Shown in pieces: positions 41,071-49,790 of a stretch of 64,000 nucleotides of DNA (positions within the stretch are counted from its first letter, which is position 1; each line of letters starts with the position of its first letter). Below the pieces are notes generated by a model that had not been told where the DNA came from, made no database searches, and was given only the letters and a program-made list of their open reading frames with translations. Source of the stretch: a virus; the IMG/VR virus record IMGVR_UViG_3300032291_003679, positions 62,001-126,000 of that record; one strand, given 5' to 3'. A program made the position numbers and the translations under genes.

Positions 41071-43176
41071 TTAAACAGTCTGCCCAAAACCCCAAGCCGC
41101 CCTGGTTTCCCGCTCCGCGAAAGAGTCTTGTTGATGAGCGAAAAACTCCGTAAACATCTCTACAAGTCCGTCTCGGAAGAAAGAGAATCTCTTTTCCTCG
41201 TCCGCATACTCAAAAGATTTGAGCATTAGTGAATTTATTTCACTGAAGTGTGACTCGTTAATCTTTTTGATTCTTGCAACATGAGCATCAATCATTGCTC
41301 GAACATCTTTTGCGGGCAGTGCCTTTACTCTGAGGCCCTTCTCCGATGCTTCGTTCACTCGTGACTCAAACGAGTCATTGATAATTGAAGAAATAACCGG
41401 CCTGATGTCTTCATCAAATTGCTTGTTCCATGTGTCTATGGACAGAACCGATTCGATGTCAAGAGTTCCATGCATTAGTGCTTTTTTGGACTTTAGTCCG
41501 CTTGCTTTTTCAAGAACTACCCGCTGCTGGCGCTCCATGACTCTTTCTACTCCGCGTGAGAGAATGTTGGTCCAACGCTCAATCGATTGTTCATTTCTAT
41601 CGACTGATTCTTTTTCTGAATCATCAGACTTTGTCTCAATCTCAGATTCTGGGGATGAAGCGACCGTTGTTGGTGCTGGAGGCATTGCTGTCTGCGGTAT
41701 CCCGCCGAAAGCCTCTGGTGGAACAGTTGTTTGCGCAAGCTGTCCTTCTGCTGCTGTCTCGGCAAGAGCACCAGCCATTGTGTTCGTATCGAGCGGCATG
41801 ACTTCTCCGCCTGGAGGAATAGGTGCTGGGGCACCTGGAGGCATTCCTGGCATACCTGGGGGCATTCCTGGCATTCCTGGCATTCCTGGCATTCCTGGCA
41901 TTCCTGGTGCTCCTGGAATCTGTGTTTGTCCCTCTTCCATCTTCTTTTTGGTATTGGCGATAGGAATGAGGTTTGGATTTTGCAGCAGAGAGTCAGCAAG
42001 GTCTGCTTCTACTTCTTTGCGTGAAGAACCCATTCTGTATTCGTTTGCGCTGATAAGACCAGACTGGAACTCTTGGAGAAGGTATTTGTCTCTCTCTTGC
42101 TTATAAAGCATAAGGATTGGCACTTCGGACGTATCAAAATCTAAATAGAATTTTTCATCAAGTTCGTCAAGGCCACGAGCCAATGGCTCTAGGTGAGGAA
42201 GCATTGTCTCCATCCAGAAAACACGAATTTCTTCAGCTGCGTTACTAAATGTTCTTCCTGCAGCATTTCCGATAACTGATTCCGGGACACCGAAGGATGA
42301 AAGAATTTCTTCTTTTGTTATCTGTCGCATCTGAATATATGCAGCATCACGCGGGTTCGCGGAAGTATCAACAAAATCCACCCCATCGTCTGCTGCAATA
42401 ACCGTCGTATGGCCTGCTTTTGCAAGATTTCCACGGAATCTGCTTCTTAGCTCTTCCTTGTCGTCCTCGTCAATTGCGCCCCTAACGACCAAAAGTCCAC
42501 CAGGGCGGCCATCGTTTAGGAGGTAGTTGCGGTTATAAAGTTTGGCTAGGTTTTCAATTTCAATTGCTACGCCAGCTGCCTCTAGGGGTGTTAGAGACAG
42601 GTATGGGTCAAGTGGATGAGGTCTTCTTATCCAGCAAACATCTTCTGGCTTGAGAATTCTTTTTTCTCCATATGGCATCTGCACTTCATAGCCAGATACA
42701 AAAGTTTTAGGGTCGGGGATTGGGGCTGTTGATTGGGGCGGAAGAAGGTTGAGCGCGATGATGCGACCATCTCGCCCAAATATTTTCTCAATAAATGCGC
42801 CGCGAGTTCCAAGAAGCAACTGGGCAGAAAGCCTGTATCTGAATATAAAGGAGTTTTCTCCAACATTTGCTTTATTATTCAGAAGCTCCAGAAGGGTTGA
42901 GCGATTTGCTTCTCTACCTACAACTATTTCGCCCTTATTTGAGTTGTTTTTTCTGAGAATTATTGGAAGTCGCGCTTGGTTGCCAGCGATTGCATCAATA
43001 CACCTGTTAACCCAGGTGATTTTTGACATTCCTTCACGGTAGGCGCGCTCAATATCCCAAGAGTCACGGTATGCCTTCCCAGCAAGAGATGGGTTAATGG
43101 AGATAGGCGCTCCATACCCAACGTCCTTTCTGGACTGGGAATTTATGTTTTTGTTTTGAGGTGCGTTCCAAGCCAT
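41071..43176 (-). CDS. Portal protein with extended C-terminus
   Basis: 701 residues. The first ~420 match HK97-type portals: TWVNRCIDAIAGNQARLPI, a stem and wing region with EDVCWIRRPHPLDPY, and ESVIGNAAGRTFSNAAE. The portal is the dodecameric DNA channel at one vertex and docks TerL. Past residue ~430 it has a collagen-like Gly-Met-Pro run, a Ser/Glu-rich linker and a helical domain with Lys/Glu-rich heptads to the end. That C-terminal ~270 residues is extra compared with typical portals (about 400-500) and may be a fused internal head protein. The gene stands 131 bases upstream of polyprotein C and divergent from terL. Confidence 0.93.
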   Translation of the reverse strand: MAWNAPQNKNINSQSRKDVGYGAPISINPSLAGKAYRDSWDIERAYREGMSKITWVNRCIDAIAGNQARLPIILRKNNSNKGEIVVGREANRSTLLELLNNKANVGENSFIFRYRLSAQLLLGTRGAFIEKIFGRDGRIIALNLLPPQSTAPIPDPKTFVSGYEVQMPYGEKRILKPEDVCWIRRPHPLDPYLSLTPLEAAGVAIEIENLAKLYNRNYLLNDGRPGGLLVVRGAIDEDDKEELRSRFRGNLAKAGHTTVIAADDGVDFVDTSANPRDAAYIQMRQITKEEILSSFGVPESVIGNAAGRTFSNAAEEIRVFWMETMLPHLEPLARGLDELDEKFYLDFDTSEVPILMLYKQERDKYLLQEFQSGLISANEYRMGSSRKEVEADLADSLLQNPNLIPIANTKKKMEEGQTQIPGAPGMPGMPGMPGMPGMPPGMPGMPPGAPAPIPPGGEVMPLDTNTMAGALAETAAEGQLAQTTVPPEAFGGIPQTAMPPAPTTVASSPESEIETKSDDSEKESVDRNEQSIERWTNILSRGVERVMERQQRVVLEKASGLKSKKALMHGTLDIESVLSIDTWNKQFDEDIRPVISSIINDSFESRVNEASEKGLRVKALPAKDVRAMIDAHVARIKKINESHFSEINSLMLKSFEYADEEKRFSFFRDGLVEMFTEFFAHQQDSFAERETRAAWGFGQTV
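41830..41918 (-). repeat. Collagen-like GMP repeat within the portal gene
   Basis: The plus strand shows repeated GGCATTCCT units of nine bases, encoding on the minus strand a run of Gly-Met-Pro triplets (G-x-P repeats) between the portal core and its extra C-terminal domain. Such Gly-x-y runs form extended, flexible or collagen-like segments. The perfect repeats can expand or contract by slippage. Confidence 0.85.
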
Positions 43177-43183
43177 GCGTTAT

Positions 43184-43450
43184 CTACTCAGAACCCAACA
43201 AGAAACCGAAAAGTCCACAAGAGACACCAGCGACCACCCAACCGGCAGGGAAAAATATCATTCCTGCTCCAATACTAGTAAATATTATAAAGCAAAGCAT
43301 TAATACATTTGCGAAAGTTCTACGATTAGCCCTAATTTGAAGCCATCTGCGGAAAACCCGAATTTTTAAAGTTAACCGAGCCGGAAGCGTCTTGATGGTC
43401 TTTTTAAATTTGCGGCGTCTGTTTTTTGTTTCTGCTTGCGCTGGGGGCAT
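43184..43450 (-). CDS. Small predicted membrane protein upstream of the portal
   Basis: 88 residues. A very basic N-terminal half (KNRRRKFKKTIKTL, RVFRRWLQIRANRR) is followed by two hydrophobic segments (FANVLMLCFIIFTSIGAGMI and GWVVAGVSCGLFGFLLG). The layout fits a two-span inner-membrane protein with a cytoplasmic basic tail. It is the first gene of the leftward head block, seven bases before the portal. A holin is possible by topology, but no lysin is next to it; assembly at the membrane is another option. Confidence 0.6.
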   Translation of the reverse strand: MPPAQAETKNRRRKFKKTIKTLPARLTLKIRVFRRWLQIRANRRTFANVLMLCFIIFTSIGAGMIFFPAGWVVAGVSCGLFGFLLGSE

Positions 43451-43518
43451 GTAAGATACAGTAGCGCATAAGTTGGCTCTCGCGCACTAAGAGCCTTATC
43501 GATTGGTATTTATAGTTT
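43451..43518. promoter_or_regulatory. Divergent region between head block and terL
   Basis: Sixty-eight bases from which both directions must be transcribed. It contains the inverted repeat GGCTCT (43475-43480) and AGAGCC (43490-43495), a possible operator or small hairpin. Near terL it is AT-rich (TATTTATAG). No full promoter consensus is visible. Confidence 0.35.
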
Positions 43519-44832
43519 ATGGCTGGAAAAGCTAACTGGGAAGAAGTCCTTGAATACCTCAGCCCCAAAATGCCTTCATTTTGTCCGGAGGAGCCATCTA
43601 TAAACCAAAAAGTTTTCTTGAGAACCAATTCACTTGAGGGACTATTTGGTGGGGCTGCCGGTGGAGGCAAGTCCAGTGCTCTTTTGATGGCTGCACTGCA
43701 ATACGTAGATGTCCCAGGGTACTCTGCAATCCTTTTCCGTAGGACATTTGCGGACCTTTCGCTCCCTGGAGCTCTGATGGACCGCTTTAAGTCATGGATG
43801 AGCAACTACGACGATGTCCACTGGAACAACAACACATTCGTTGCCACCTTCCCATCCGGTGCGCGTATTTCTTTCGGATACTTAAATAACGTTAATGACT
43901 ATCTCCGCTACAAAGGTTCCGAATTTCAGTTCATAGGAATGGATGAGGTCACGGAAATCCGTGAATCTGACTACAGATACCTGTTCTCCCGTCTCCGCCG
44001 TCCTGCAAGCGGACCAATCGCCCAAGTCCCACTCAGAATGAGGGCTGCGTCAAACCCTGCCCCCAACTGGGTGCGTCAGCGCTTTATCGTGGAAGGCAAG
44101 GAGACTGGAAGGGTGTTTGTCCCATCTACGCTAAAAGACAACCCTGGAATTGACGCTGACTCATACCGACAGGCTCTGTCAGCCCTTGACCCAGTGGAAA
44201 GAAGAAGACTTGAAGAGGGCGACTGGTGGTCAACCACCCTGGGCAGCCTGTTTGAGCGGGAATCTTTCATAATTATTGACGCCGACGAGATACCACTTAT
44301 AACCAACTCAGCGAGAGTTGTCAGGTTCTGGGACCTTGCAGCCACCGAGCCTCACGCTGGCAACCCTGACCCTGACTGGACGGTTGGGACGCTCATGCTG
44401 TTTGACGGGGGGGTTTCCTACATTCTTGATGTTAGGAAGGCGCGCGTAAAAGGAGAAAAAGTAGAGCAATTAATCTCCGAGACCGCCGAAGATGACGGAT
44501 ACGGGGTTTCAATTAGAATGGAACAAGAACCCGGTTCTTCCGGAAAGGCCTTGGTTGACCAGTACGCCAGATACGTCGTTCCTGGGTATGACTTTGGCGC
44601 AATGAGGCCGACCGGAGACAAGGTGACAAGGGCTAGGCCGTTCGCCGCTGCTGCCGCCAACGGAAACGTTCGCCTGGTTCGTGCCCCTTGGCTCACTGAC
44701 TGGCTGGACGAATTTTCTTCATTTCCAGAAGCCGCGAACCACGACGACCAGGTTGACTCCGCTGTTGGAGCTTTTACTTTTTTGACTGGTTTGGGGTTGC
44801 CTCAACGCAAACGTGCTTCTATAATTTTCTAA
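43519..44832 (+). CDS. terL: Terminase large subunit
   Basis: 437 residues. The ATPase has Walker A GGAAGGGKSS (about residue 38-47) and a Walker B region with FIGMDEVTEI. The nuclease has the RNase-H-like residues in RFWDLAATEP, MEQEPGSSG and NHDDQVDS. TerL pumps DNA into the prohead through the portal and cuts the concatemer. It is intact and close to the family's usual length. It opens the rightward run and is divergent from portal, which is unusual since these genes are normally adjacent and co-directional. Confidence 0.96.
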   Translation: MAGKANWEEVLEYLSPKMPSFCPEEPSINQKVFLRTNSLEGLFGGAAGGGKSSALLMAALQYVDVPGYSAILFRRTFADLSLPGALMDRFKSWMSNYDDVHWNNNTFVATFPSGARISFGYLNNVNDYLRYKGSEFQFIGMDEVTEIRESDYRYLFSRLRRPASGPIAQVPLRMRAASNPAPNWVRQRFIVEGKETGRVFVPSTLKDNPGIDADSYRQALSALDPVERRRLEEGDWWSTTLGSLFERESFIIIDADEIPLITNSARVVRFWDLAATEPHAGNPDPDWTVGTLMLFDGGVSYILDVRKARVKGEKVEQLISETAEDDGYGVSIRMEQEPGSSGKALVDQYARYVVPGYDFGAMRPTGDKVTRARPFAAAAANGNVRLVRAPWLTDWLDEFSSFPEAANHDDQVDSAVGAFTFLTGLGLPQRKRASIIF

Positions 44833-44869
44833 ACCATCACCAAACTAGACTTACAAAGAGGTACTACTA

Positions 44870-45364
44870 ATGAGCTTGGGTAGAATCCAAGAACTCCGTT
44901 CCGCCATCATGGAACTAGACAAAGATATTTCTTCTTTCCTAAAGGAAGCGCCAAGTGCAGAAGAAGCCGGTACAGCTCTCGCTGAGCTGAACTTTTTAAA
45001 GCGAGACATTTCTCTCGTTTACGACATATTCGCTGGAGCTCTTTCAGAAATTATGGGACCAGTAGAATCGTTGCATCTTTCAGATGGAACAACTATTGAA
45101 AAGAAGTCTTCCTATGACCGAAAAGGCTGGAAGCATGCAGACCTCGGTTCTGCGGTCGCAGAACGCCTCGTAAAGATGTCTATCGACATGGACACGGGGG
45201 AAGTAACCAAGTCTCCGAAAGAAATAGCACAAGAGATGCTTTCATATTGTGCTCCTTCTTATTGGAGAATCAAAGAACTTAACAAAATTGGCTTGAATGC
45301 AGATAACTTCAGTGAAGTTGGAGAACTCAAGACCAGCATCATCGTCCGTAAACCAAAGTCATAA
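44870..45364 (+). CDS. Unknown helical protein upstream of Rad52-like gene
   Basis: 164 residues. An N-terminal helical region (RIQELRSAIMELDKDISSFL, FLKRDISLVYDIFAGAL) is followed by a domain with KKSSYDRKGWKHADLG and SPKEIAQEMLSYCAPSYWR. No known fold is assigned. A good ribosome-binding site (AGAGGT) precedes the ATG, and the 14-base gap to the Rad52-like gene suggests a shared recombination job. I recall similar proteins next to annealing proteins in actinophages, unassigned. Confidence 0.65.
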   Translation: MSLGRIQELRSAIMELDKDISSFLKEAPSAEEAGTALAELNFLKRDISLVYDIFAGALSEIMGPVESLHLSDGTTIEKKSSYDRKGWKHADLGSAVAERLVKMSIDMDTGEVTKSPKEIAQEMLSYCAPSYWRIKELNKIGLNADNFSEVGELKTSIIVRKPKS

Positions 45365-45378
45365 ATCGAGGAGAGAAC

Positions 45379-46059
45379 ATGACACAGAACAGCCAAGACA
45401 TTGCCCGCCAGCTCGCAGAGCCATTTCCAGAAGAAATGGAAAAGACTCTCGTCAAGAGTGGCGTTTCTCTTATTTACCTTCCAATTAGCGAAGTGATTAA
45501 TCGACTTAACAAAGTTCTCGGTGTAGAGAACTGGTCTTTTGAAATCATCTCAGTACGTCGTGACGAGGTGGACGTTGACGAAATAATCGCGCACGTTTCA
45601 CTGTCTGCTGAAATCGATGGCAAATCTATTGTTAAGCATGGATTTGGTGGCCAGACAGTCAAGCGCCAAAGAAAAGACAACAAGCCTGTCGACCTTGGCA
45701 ACGACTTCAAGGGAGCAGTATCTGACGCCCTCAAGAAAGCCGCTCAACAGTTAGGCATCGGTCTATATCTTGCTCGGTCTGCAGACGCGATGGATGCCGA
45801 GGACGCAATTCATTCTGCTCCACAGCAACCCGAGCAACCATCGGAGATTGACGAAAGATGGAACAACTTTGTATCTGTTACAAAAACACTCACACAAGAG
45901 CAAAAAGACTCTTTGAACGATTTTTGGGCAAAGCATTCTGGCGGCAAACCAAAGCCAACACGTGCCACAGCAACAGAAGATGACATTGATGTCCTTGTTG
46001 TTGAAGCAATGCGACTTTCGTTCGGTGCAACTCTTGTAGAGCCAACAGATGGCAAGTGA
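45379..46059 (+). CDS. Rad52-family single-strand annealing protein
   Basis: 226 residues. The N-terminal ~140 residues fit the Rad52/Rad22 fold: VSLIYLPISEVINRLNKVLG, ENWSFEIISV, KHGFGGQTVKRQ, then DFKGAVSDALKKAAQQLGIG, the characteristic strand-helix end. Such phage proteins anneal complementary single strands during recombination and concatemer formation. The C-terminal 80 residues are a variable tail. A strong GAGGAGAG ribosome-binding site precedes the ATG. The neighbouring nuclease, overlapping by 11 bases, is its probable partner for end resection. Confidence 0.92.
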   Translation: MTQNSQDIARQLAEPFPEEMEKTLVKSGVSLIYLPISEVINRLNKVLGVENWSFEIISVRRDEVDVDEIIAHVSLSAEIDGKSIVKHGFGGQTVKRQRKDNKPVDLGNDFKGAVSDALKKAAQQLGIGLYLARSADAMDAEDAIHSAPQQPEQPSEIDERWNNFVSVTKTLTQEQKDSLNDFWAKHSGGKPKPTRATATEDDIDVLVVEAMRLSFGATLVEPTDGK

Positions 46060-46831
46060 TGAGCCAGTGGTTCTTGTAGCCCCAGATAGGCTTTCGCCGT
46101 CTTCCATATCAACGTTTCAGCAATGTCCACTGAAGTTTAAATTCAGCAAAATTGACGGACTTCGTGATGCCCCAACAGAAGCAACAATGCTGGGAAATTT
46201 CGTTCATGAGATTCTAGAAGTAATGTATGCACTTCCTGCTGAACAGCGGACGCAGGACACGGCCCGCGCTTTGGCTCGTGACTTGTGGTCTTCTAAGTGG
46301 GAGGAACAGGTCACAACGCTGATTCACACAGAGAAAGAATTAAAACTCTTCAGATGGACGGCATGGTGGTGTGTAGAGAATCTATGGAACCTTGAGGAAC
46401 CCAAAGAAGTCGAACCTTATTCGATAGAAGAGCATGTAGAGGGAGAGATTTCTGGGATTAAGCTTCACGGCTTCATAGACAGATTGCACTTCTCTGACGG
46501 AGTAGCAAAGGTGTCTGACTACAAGACAGGCAAGACACCTAAAAAGAACTACATCGATGACAAGTTCTTTCAGTTAATTATCTACACTCAGCTTTTAGAG
46601 AGCGCCGGGATTAATGCGGACAAAATTGAAGTCGAGCTTCTTTACCTGAAAGACGGAGTCAGGTTCGCAAAAGAAATTACAAAAGAAGATGTGGCCAAGG
46701 TCGCATCCGTGATTGCTGAAGTAAGAGAAGGCATAGAGAAGAGATGCGAGGAAGGGTATTTTGAGCCGAACAAGTCAATCTTATGCAACTGGTGCGGATT
46801 CAAGTCAATTTGTCCAGCATGGCAAAAGTAA
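46049..46831 (+). CDS. Cas4/RecB-type exonuclease with iron-sulfur cysteines
   Basis: 260 residues. A PD-(D/E)xK nuclease of the Cas4/AddB group: SSISTFQQCPLKFKFSK with the first cluster Cys, GNFVHEILE with the helical His, HGFIDRL then VSDYKTGK giving D...DxK, FFQLIIYTQLL as the QxxxY motif, and CNWCGFKSIC with three more Cys. Enzymes of this type resect DNA ends, and the cysteines hold a 4Fe-4S cluster. Start overlaps the Rad52-like gene. Together they look like a Red/RecET-style recombination pair. Confidence 0.92.
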   Translation: MASDEPVVLVAPDRLSPSSISTFQQCPLKFKFSKIDGLRDAPTEATMLGNFVHEILEVMYALPAEQRTQDTARALARDLWSSKWEEQVTTLIHTEKELKLFRWTAWWCVENLWNLEEPKEVEPYSIEEHVEGEISGIKLHGFIDRLHFSDGVAKVSDYKTGKTPKKNYIDDKFFQLIIYTQLLESAGINADKIEVELLYLKDGVRFAKEITKEDVAKVASVIAEVREGIEKRCEEGYFEPNKSILCNWCGFKSICPAWQK

Positions 46832-46841
46832 GGGTTCATCT

Positions 46842-47357
46842 GTGAGCCCTAAATGGAATGATGACATCTTCGCACGTACAGTTGCAGAAGAGGTAAAGAA
46901 TAAAGTTACCCCTATTGAAAGAGATGAGCTACGTCGCCCAGAGAACTGGGACAGATGGAAGCGCGCTCTTGTTGCTTTGTCGGATAATCTGCAAAACCAG
47001 ATTGAGCTAATTGAAGAAGACAACGAGTCGGACCAAAGACGCTATTCTTCGCTTGGGTCAAAAGGCAATAAGTTGACAACTGAAACTCGTCGCTACTATG
47101 ACGAGAAAGCAACCAAGATTAAAAGATTCAAATATCACGTAGACAGAAGACTTGATGAGGTCTGCGTAATGATTGAAACTGGAGAGGCCACACAGAGTGA
47201 CGGATGGAAAGAGGTCGACTTTTACCGTAGAGCGATAATTGCGCACCGCAACATGCTCCGAGACTTTGACCTAGAGGATACAGCGATTGACCGCTCCCTC
47301 TGGGATTGCCTTGACGGTAAATGGACCTTTGATTCTATTAACAACGACAACTTGTGA
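46842..47357 (+). CDS. Unknown charged helical protein
   Basis: 171 residues from GTG 46842; the frame is open further upstream inside the nuclease gene, but GTG after the nuclease stop with a nearby TAAGGG fits better. The product is highly charged and helical (FARTVAEEVKNKV, RRPENWDRWKRALVAL, KATKIKRFKYHVDRRLDEV), without a known motif. Its place in the recombination run suggests a DNA-related accessory, but nothing in the sequence proves it. Confidence 0.6.
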   Translation: MSPKWNDDIFARTVAEEVKNKVTPIERDELRRPENWDRWKRALVALSDNLQNQIELIEEDNESDQRRYSSLGSKGNKLTTETRRYYDEKATKIKRFKYHVDRRLDEVCVMIETGEATQSDGWKEVDFYRRAIIAHRNMLRDFDLEDTAIDRSLWDCLDGKWTFDSINNDNL

Positions 47358-47374
47358 TGTAGTCTTGCGCTTAG

Positions 47375-47728
47375 ATGGAGCGTAAAAAACCAATTAAGCG
47401 GACACCAATTAAGCGTAGTTCAGCGCCAATAGCGAAGCGCAGCAAAAAAACCGAGAAAGCTTATGTTGAGCGTCGTAAAATAGTTGCTGAGATGCTCGCC
47501 GAGTTCCCGCTTTGTTTTGCTTGTCCAATATTTGCAAAACACGACGGCTTGTCAACGTTTATTCATAAGAACAGTGTTGACATTCATGAACTAATAAGAA
47601 GGTCACAGGGTGGCTCTATTTTGGACAGAGATAATCTTGTTTCAGTCTGTAGACAATGCCATACGCGAATAGGAAATGAGCCATCTTTGGCTTTTTCACT
47701 AGGACTCGCAAAACATTCTTGGGATTGA
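47375..47728 (+). CDS. HNH endonuclease
   Basis: 117 residues. A basic start (KKPIKRTPIKRS) leads into an HNH core: CFACP, DIHELIRRSQGG, LDRDNLVSVCRQCHTRIG. This is a minimal HNH fold with two CxxC zinc pairs. In many phages such an enzyme next to terminase helps packaging, though homing is also possible. It is followed by a strong terminator, so it ends its transcript. Confidence 0.9.
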   Translation: MERKKPIKRTPIKRSSAPIAKRSKKTEKAYVERRKIVAEMLAEFPLCFACPIFAKHDGLSTFIHKNSVDIHELIRRSQGGSILDRDNLVSVCRQCHTRIGNEPSLAFSLGLAKHSWD

Positions 47729-47782
47729 GTGTATTATTTAATCATTCCTAGATATCGCTACCTGGGGACAGTATAGGTACAA

Positions 47783-47821
47783 GGGCGGGCAGGCGCATAA
47801 TTTGACGACTGCCCGCCTTTG
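47783..47821 (+). terminator. Rho-independent terminator
   Basis: A perfect 9-bp GC-rich stem GGCGGGCAG (47784-47792) and CTGCCCGCC (47809-47817) with a 16-base loop, followed by TTTG. It sits about 55 bases after the HNH stop and just before the RuvC-like gene. The T-run is short, so termination may be partial and allow read-through. Confidence 0.7.
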
Positions 47822-47842
47822 TATTTGCTATAGTCACTGCTT

Positions 47843-48370
47843 GTGAATATTCTTGGGTTAGACCTATCTTTGACGTCTACCGGGTATTCATTTCATGGGA
47901 ATACTGGAATATTTTCAACGAAAGCCAAAGGACCAGAGAGGCTTTCTACGATAAACAAACTCGTATTGCAGTTTTGTCTTGACAACGGTGTTGAGTGCGT
48001 TGTCATTGAGGGCTACTCATTTGCTTCACGAAACTCACAGGCCCACAGCATTGGTGAACTTGGAGGATGTATACGCATGACCTTGTGGGAGTGCAATATT
48101 CCGTACATCGAGGTCCCACCAAGATGTAGGGCAAAATTTGCTACAGGCAAGGGGAATGCTGGCAAAACAGAGGTCATATCGTCCATCTCATCAAAGACTG
48201 GCCTTGTGTTCTCTGGTGCTGGAGCAGATGATGAATGTGATGCGTGGGTTCTTGAGCAGATGGGCCTTACTTATCTTGGAGAGTCGACACAATCTTGGAC
48301 AAAAGAGCAACTTGAGGCTTTAACGAAAGTAGACTGGTCGCAAATAGACACAATGAGGGGAACCGCTTAA
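47843..48370 (+). CDS. RuvC-like Holliday junction resolvase
   Basis: 175 residues from GTG 47843. The RNase-H-like fold shows MNILGLDLSLTSTGY with the first Asp, CVVIEGYSFASRNSQ with the Glu, and GAGADDECDAWVL with the final Asp pair, in the order of the RuvC family. It would resolve branched DNA before packaging. It starts about 25 bases after a terminator, with a TATAGT near 47830 as a possible -10 but no clear -35. The next gene starts directly after its stop. Confidence 0.9.
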   Translation: MNILGLDLSLTSTGYSFHGNTGIFSTKAKGPERLSTINKLVLQFCLDNGVECVVIEGYSFASRNSQAHSIGELGGCIRMTLWECNIPYIEVPPRCRAKFATGKGNAGKTEVISSISSKTGLVFSGAGADDECDAWVLEQMGLTYLGESTQSWTKEQLEALTKVDWSQIDTMRGTA

Positions 48371-48706
48371 ATGAGAACCACACCGATTAGCCAGGTAGAT
48401 ATTGAGCAAGAATTACTACGCTTGATGGATACCTTAGAAAATGAAACAGAGCAATTTGAGTCACTATCTATGGATATGGCAAAAAAAGAAGCTGTCTATA
48501 AAGCAAACTGGGCTCGTGAATACTTATCAGCTAAGGGCTCTATTAAAGAGCGTGAAGCTTGGGCTGACTACAAACTTGACCAAGAATTGTTTGAGTACAA
48601 GTGTGCTGAAGCTCTTGTAAAGGCAAAAAGAGAAAAACTTCTTTCTGTTCGCTCATCGATGGACGCAATAAGAACACTAAACGCAAACGTAAGAACGCAG
48701 GTATAG
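48371..48706 (+). CDS. Small coiled-coil protein
   Basis: 111 residues, almost wholly helical and charged (IEQELLRLMDTLENETEQFE, AEALVKAKREKLLSVRSSMD). No conserved catalytic motif. The ATG directly follows the RuvC stop codon, so translation is likely coupled. Similar small coiled coils often accompany phage recombination genes; the role is unknown. Confidence 0.65.
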   Translation: MRTTPISQVDIEQELLRLMDTLENETEQFESLSMDMAKKEAVYKANWAREYLSAKGSIKEREAWADYKLDQELFEYKCAEALVKAKREKLLSVRSSMDAIRTLNANVRTQV

Positions 48707-48708
48707 AG

Positions 48709-49587
48709 ATGCCTAATGGGATACATGAATCACTACTTCAGCTGGCTGTGGATGTTGACATCCTTGTCCCACTAGACAACAACCCGCGTCGTGGCGATGT
48801 TGCCGCAATCATGTCCTCATACAAAGAGTTTGGGCAGATTAAGCCAATCGTAATAAGACCAAATGATGACGGAACAGCAACAGTCATAGCAGGAAACCAC
48901 CAACTGCAGGCTGCTAAGAATCTTGGATGGGACAAGATTGCTGCCGTACCTTATGAGGTTGACGGAGAACGGGCTATCGCCTTTGCAATTGCCGACAACA
49001 GAACAATGGAGCTTGGTTATACGGAGCCGGAACTTCTCAACGAAGTAATTCTTGAATTAGCTGATGTCTATCCAGAACTAATGACTGGTCTTGGGTGGGA
49101 CGAATTCTCAACGGCAGAAATTGAACAGAAAGTTATTCGTCAAGATAACCGAATAGTTGAACCGGGTGCTGGATTTATAGCCCCTGTTATGTCCGGCAAT
49201 TCAGGCAATGGATTTACTTCAGGGGAAGCAAGATTTGACAGATACGAAGACTATGAAGAAAATGACGAAGAATACAACGCTCCATCTGCTGAACGACCAG
49301 GTTTGGATAGAAATGCTGTTTCGGTCACGCAAACAGAAGACGGCAAGCAGAGAATAGGCATAATGCCAGGGATGGACCAAAATGATGCTGTCATCCGTGG
49401 GTCTACAACCGTGGCTCCAGGTTCTGCGCCTCAGGCTGTTGTCCAATATACGCTAGTCTTTGATAACACCGCACAGCAGGCTAGGTGGTATGAATTCGTC
49501 AAGTGGCTTCGCTCAGACCCAGCCGTAGTCGGAACTACTACAGCAGAAAAATTAATCGACTTCATCAATCAACACATAGAGATTTAA
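48709..49587 (+). CDS. ParB-like nuclease-domain protein
   Basis: 292 residues. The N-terminal ~110 residues match the ParB/sulfiredoxin-like domain: VPLDNNPRRGDVAAI, FGQIKPIVIRPN, VIAGNHQLQAAKNLGW, IADNRTMEL. Phage proteins with this domain bind nucleotides and DNA, and some have nuclease activity. The middle is acidic and disordered; the last ~75 residues form a second small domain (YTLVFDNTAQQARWYEFVKW). It begins two bases after the coiled-coil gene. It is one of three ParB-like domains in the window. Confidence 0.85.
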   Translation: MPNGIHESLLQLAVDVDILVPLDNNPRRGDVAAIMSSYKEFGQIKPIVIRPNDDGTATVIAGNHQLQAAKNLGWDKIAAVPYEVDGERAIAFAIADNRTMELGYTEPELLNEVILELADVYPELMTGLGWDEFSTAEIEQKVIRQDNRIVEPGAGFIAPVMSGNSGNGFTSGEARFDRYEDYEENDEEYNAPSAERPGLDRNAVSVTQTEDGKQRIGIMPGMDQNDAVIRGSTTVAPGSAPQAVVQYTLVFDNTAQQARWYEFVKWLRSDPAVVGTTTAEKLIDFINQHIEI

Positions 49588-49588
49588 C

Positions 49589-49789
49589 ATGGACCCAATA
49601 GAACAAAAATGCAGATACCTTCTTGGCAGAGGACGCATTTCAGCAAATGAATGTGCCGAGGTTTTGAATGTTCTTGATATAAGAATTTCAGAAGCCACGC
49701 ACTGGAAAGAAATAGCCGAAAAAGCGCTAAATGAAAACAATGAACTGAGAGCTGAAGTAGCACGCTTGAGTCAAATAGCGCGGTACTAA
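49589..49789 (+). CDS. Short helical protein
   Basis: 66 residues. It starts with MDPIEQKCRYLLGRGRISA and continues as one long amphipathic helix with heptad-like leucines (ALNENNELRAEVARLSQIA). It fits between two genes with gaps of one base, which supports it being real. No function is apparent. Confidence 0.6.
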   Translation: MDPIEQKCRYLLGRGRISANECAEVLNVLDIRISEATHWKEIAEKALNENNELRAEVARLSQIARY

Positions 49790-49790
49790 A

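Noticed and set aside
41830-41918. CRISPR-like repeat array
   Set aside because: Units are nine bases with no spacers and are in frame within the portal gene.
41378-42106. Collagen-like plus-strand frame with Gly-Ile-Pro repeats
   Set aside because: Antisense of the portal's Gly-Met-Pro linker; portal motifs on the minus strand are unambiguous.
46761-46841. 27-codon N-terminal extension of the charged helical protein
   Set aside because: It would lie inside the nuclease gene's conserved C-terminal cysteine motif; GTG 46842 just after the nuclease stop is the simpler start.
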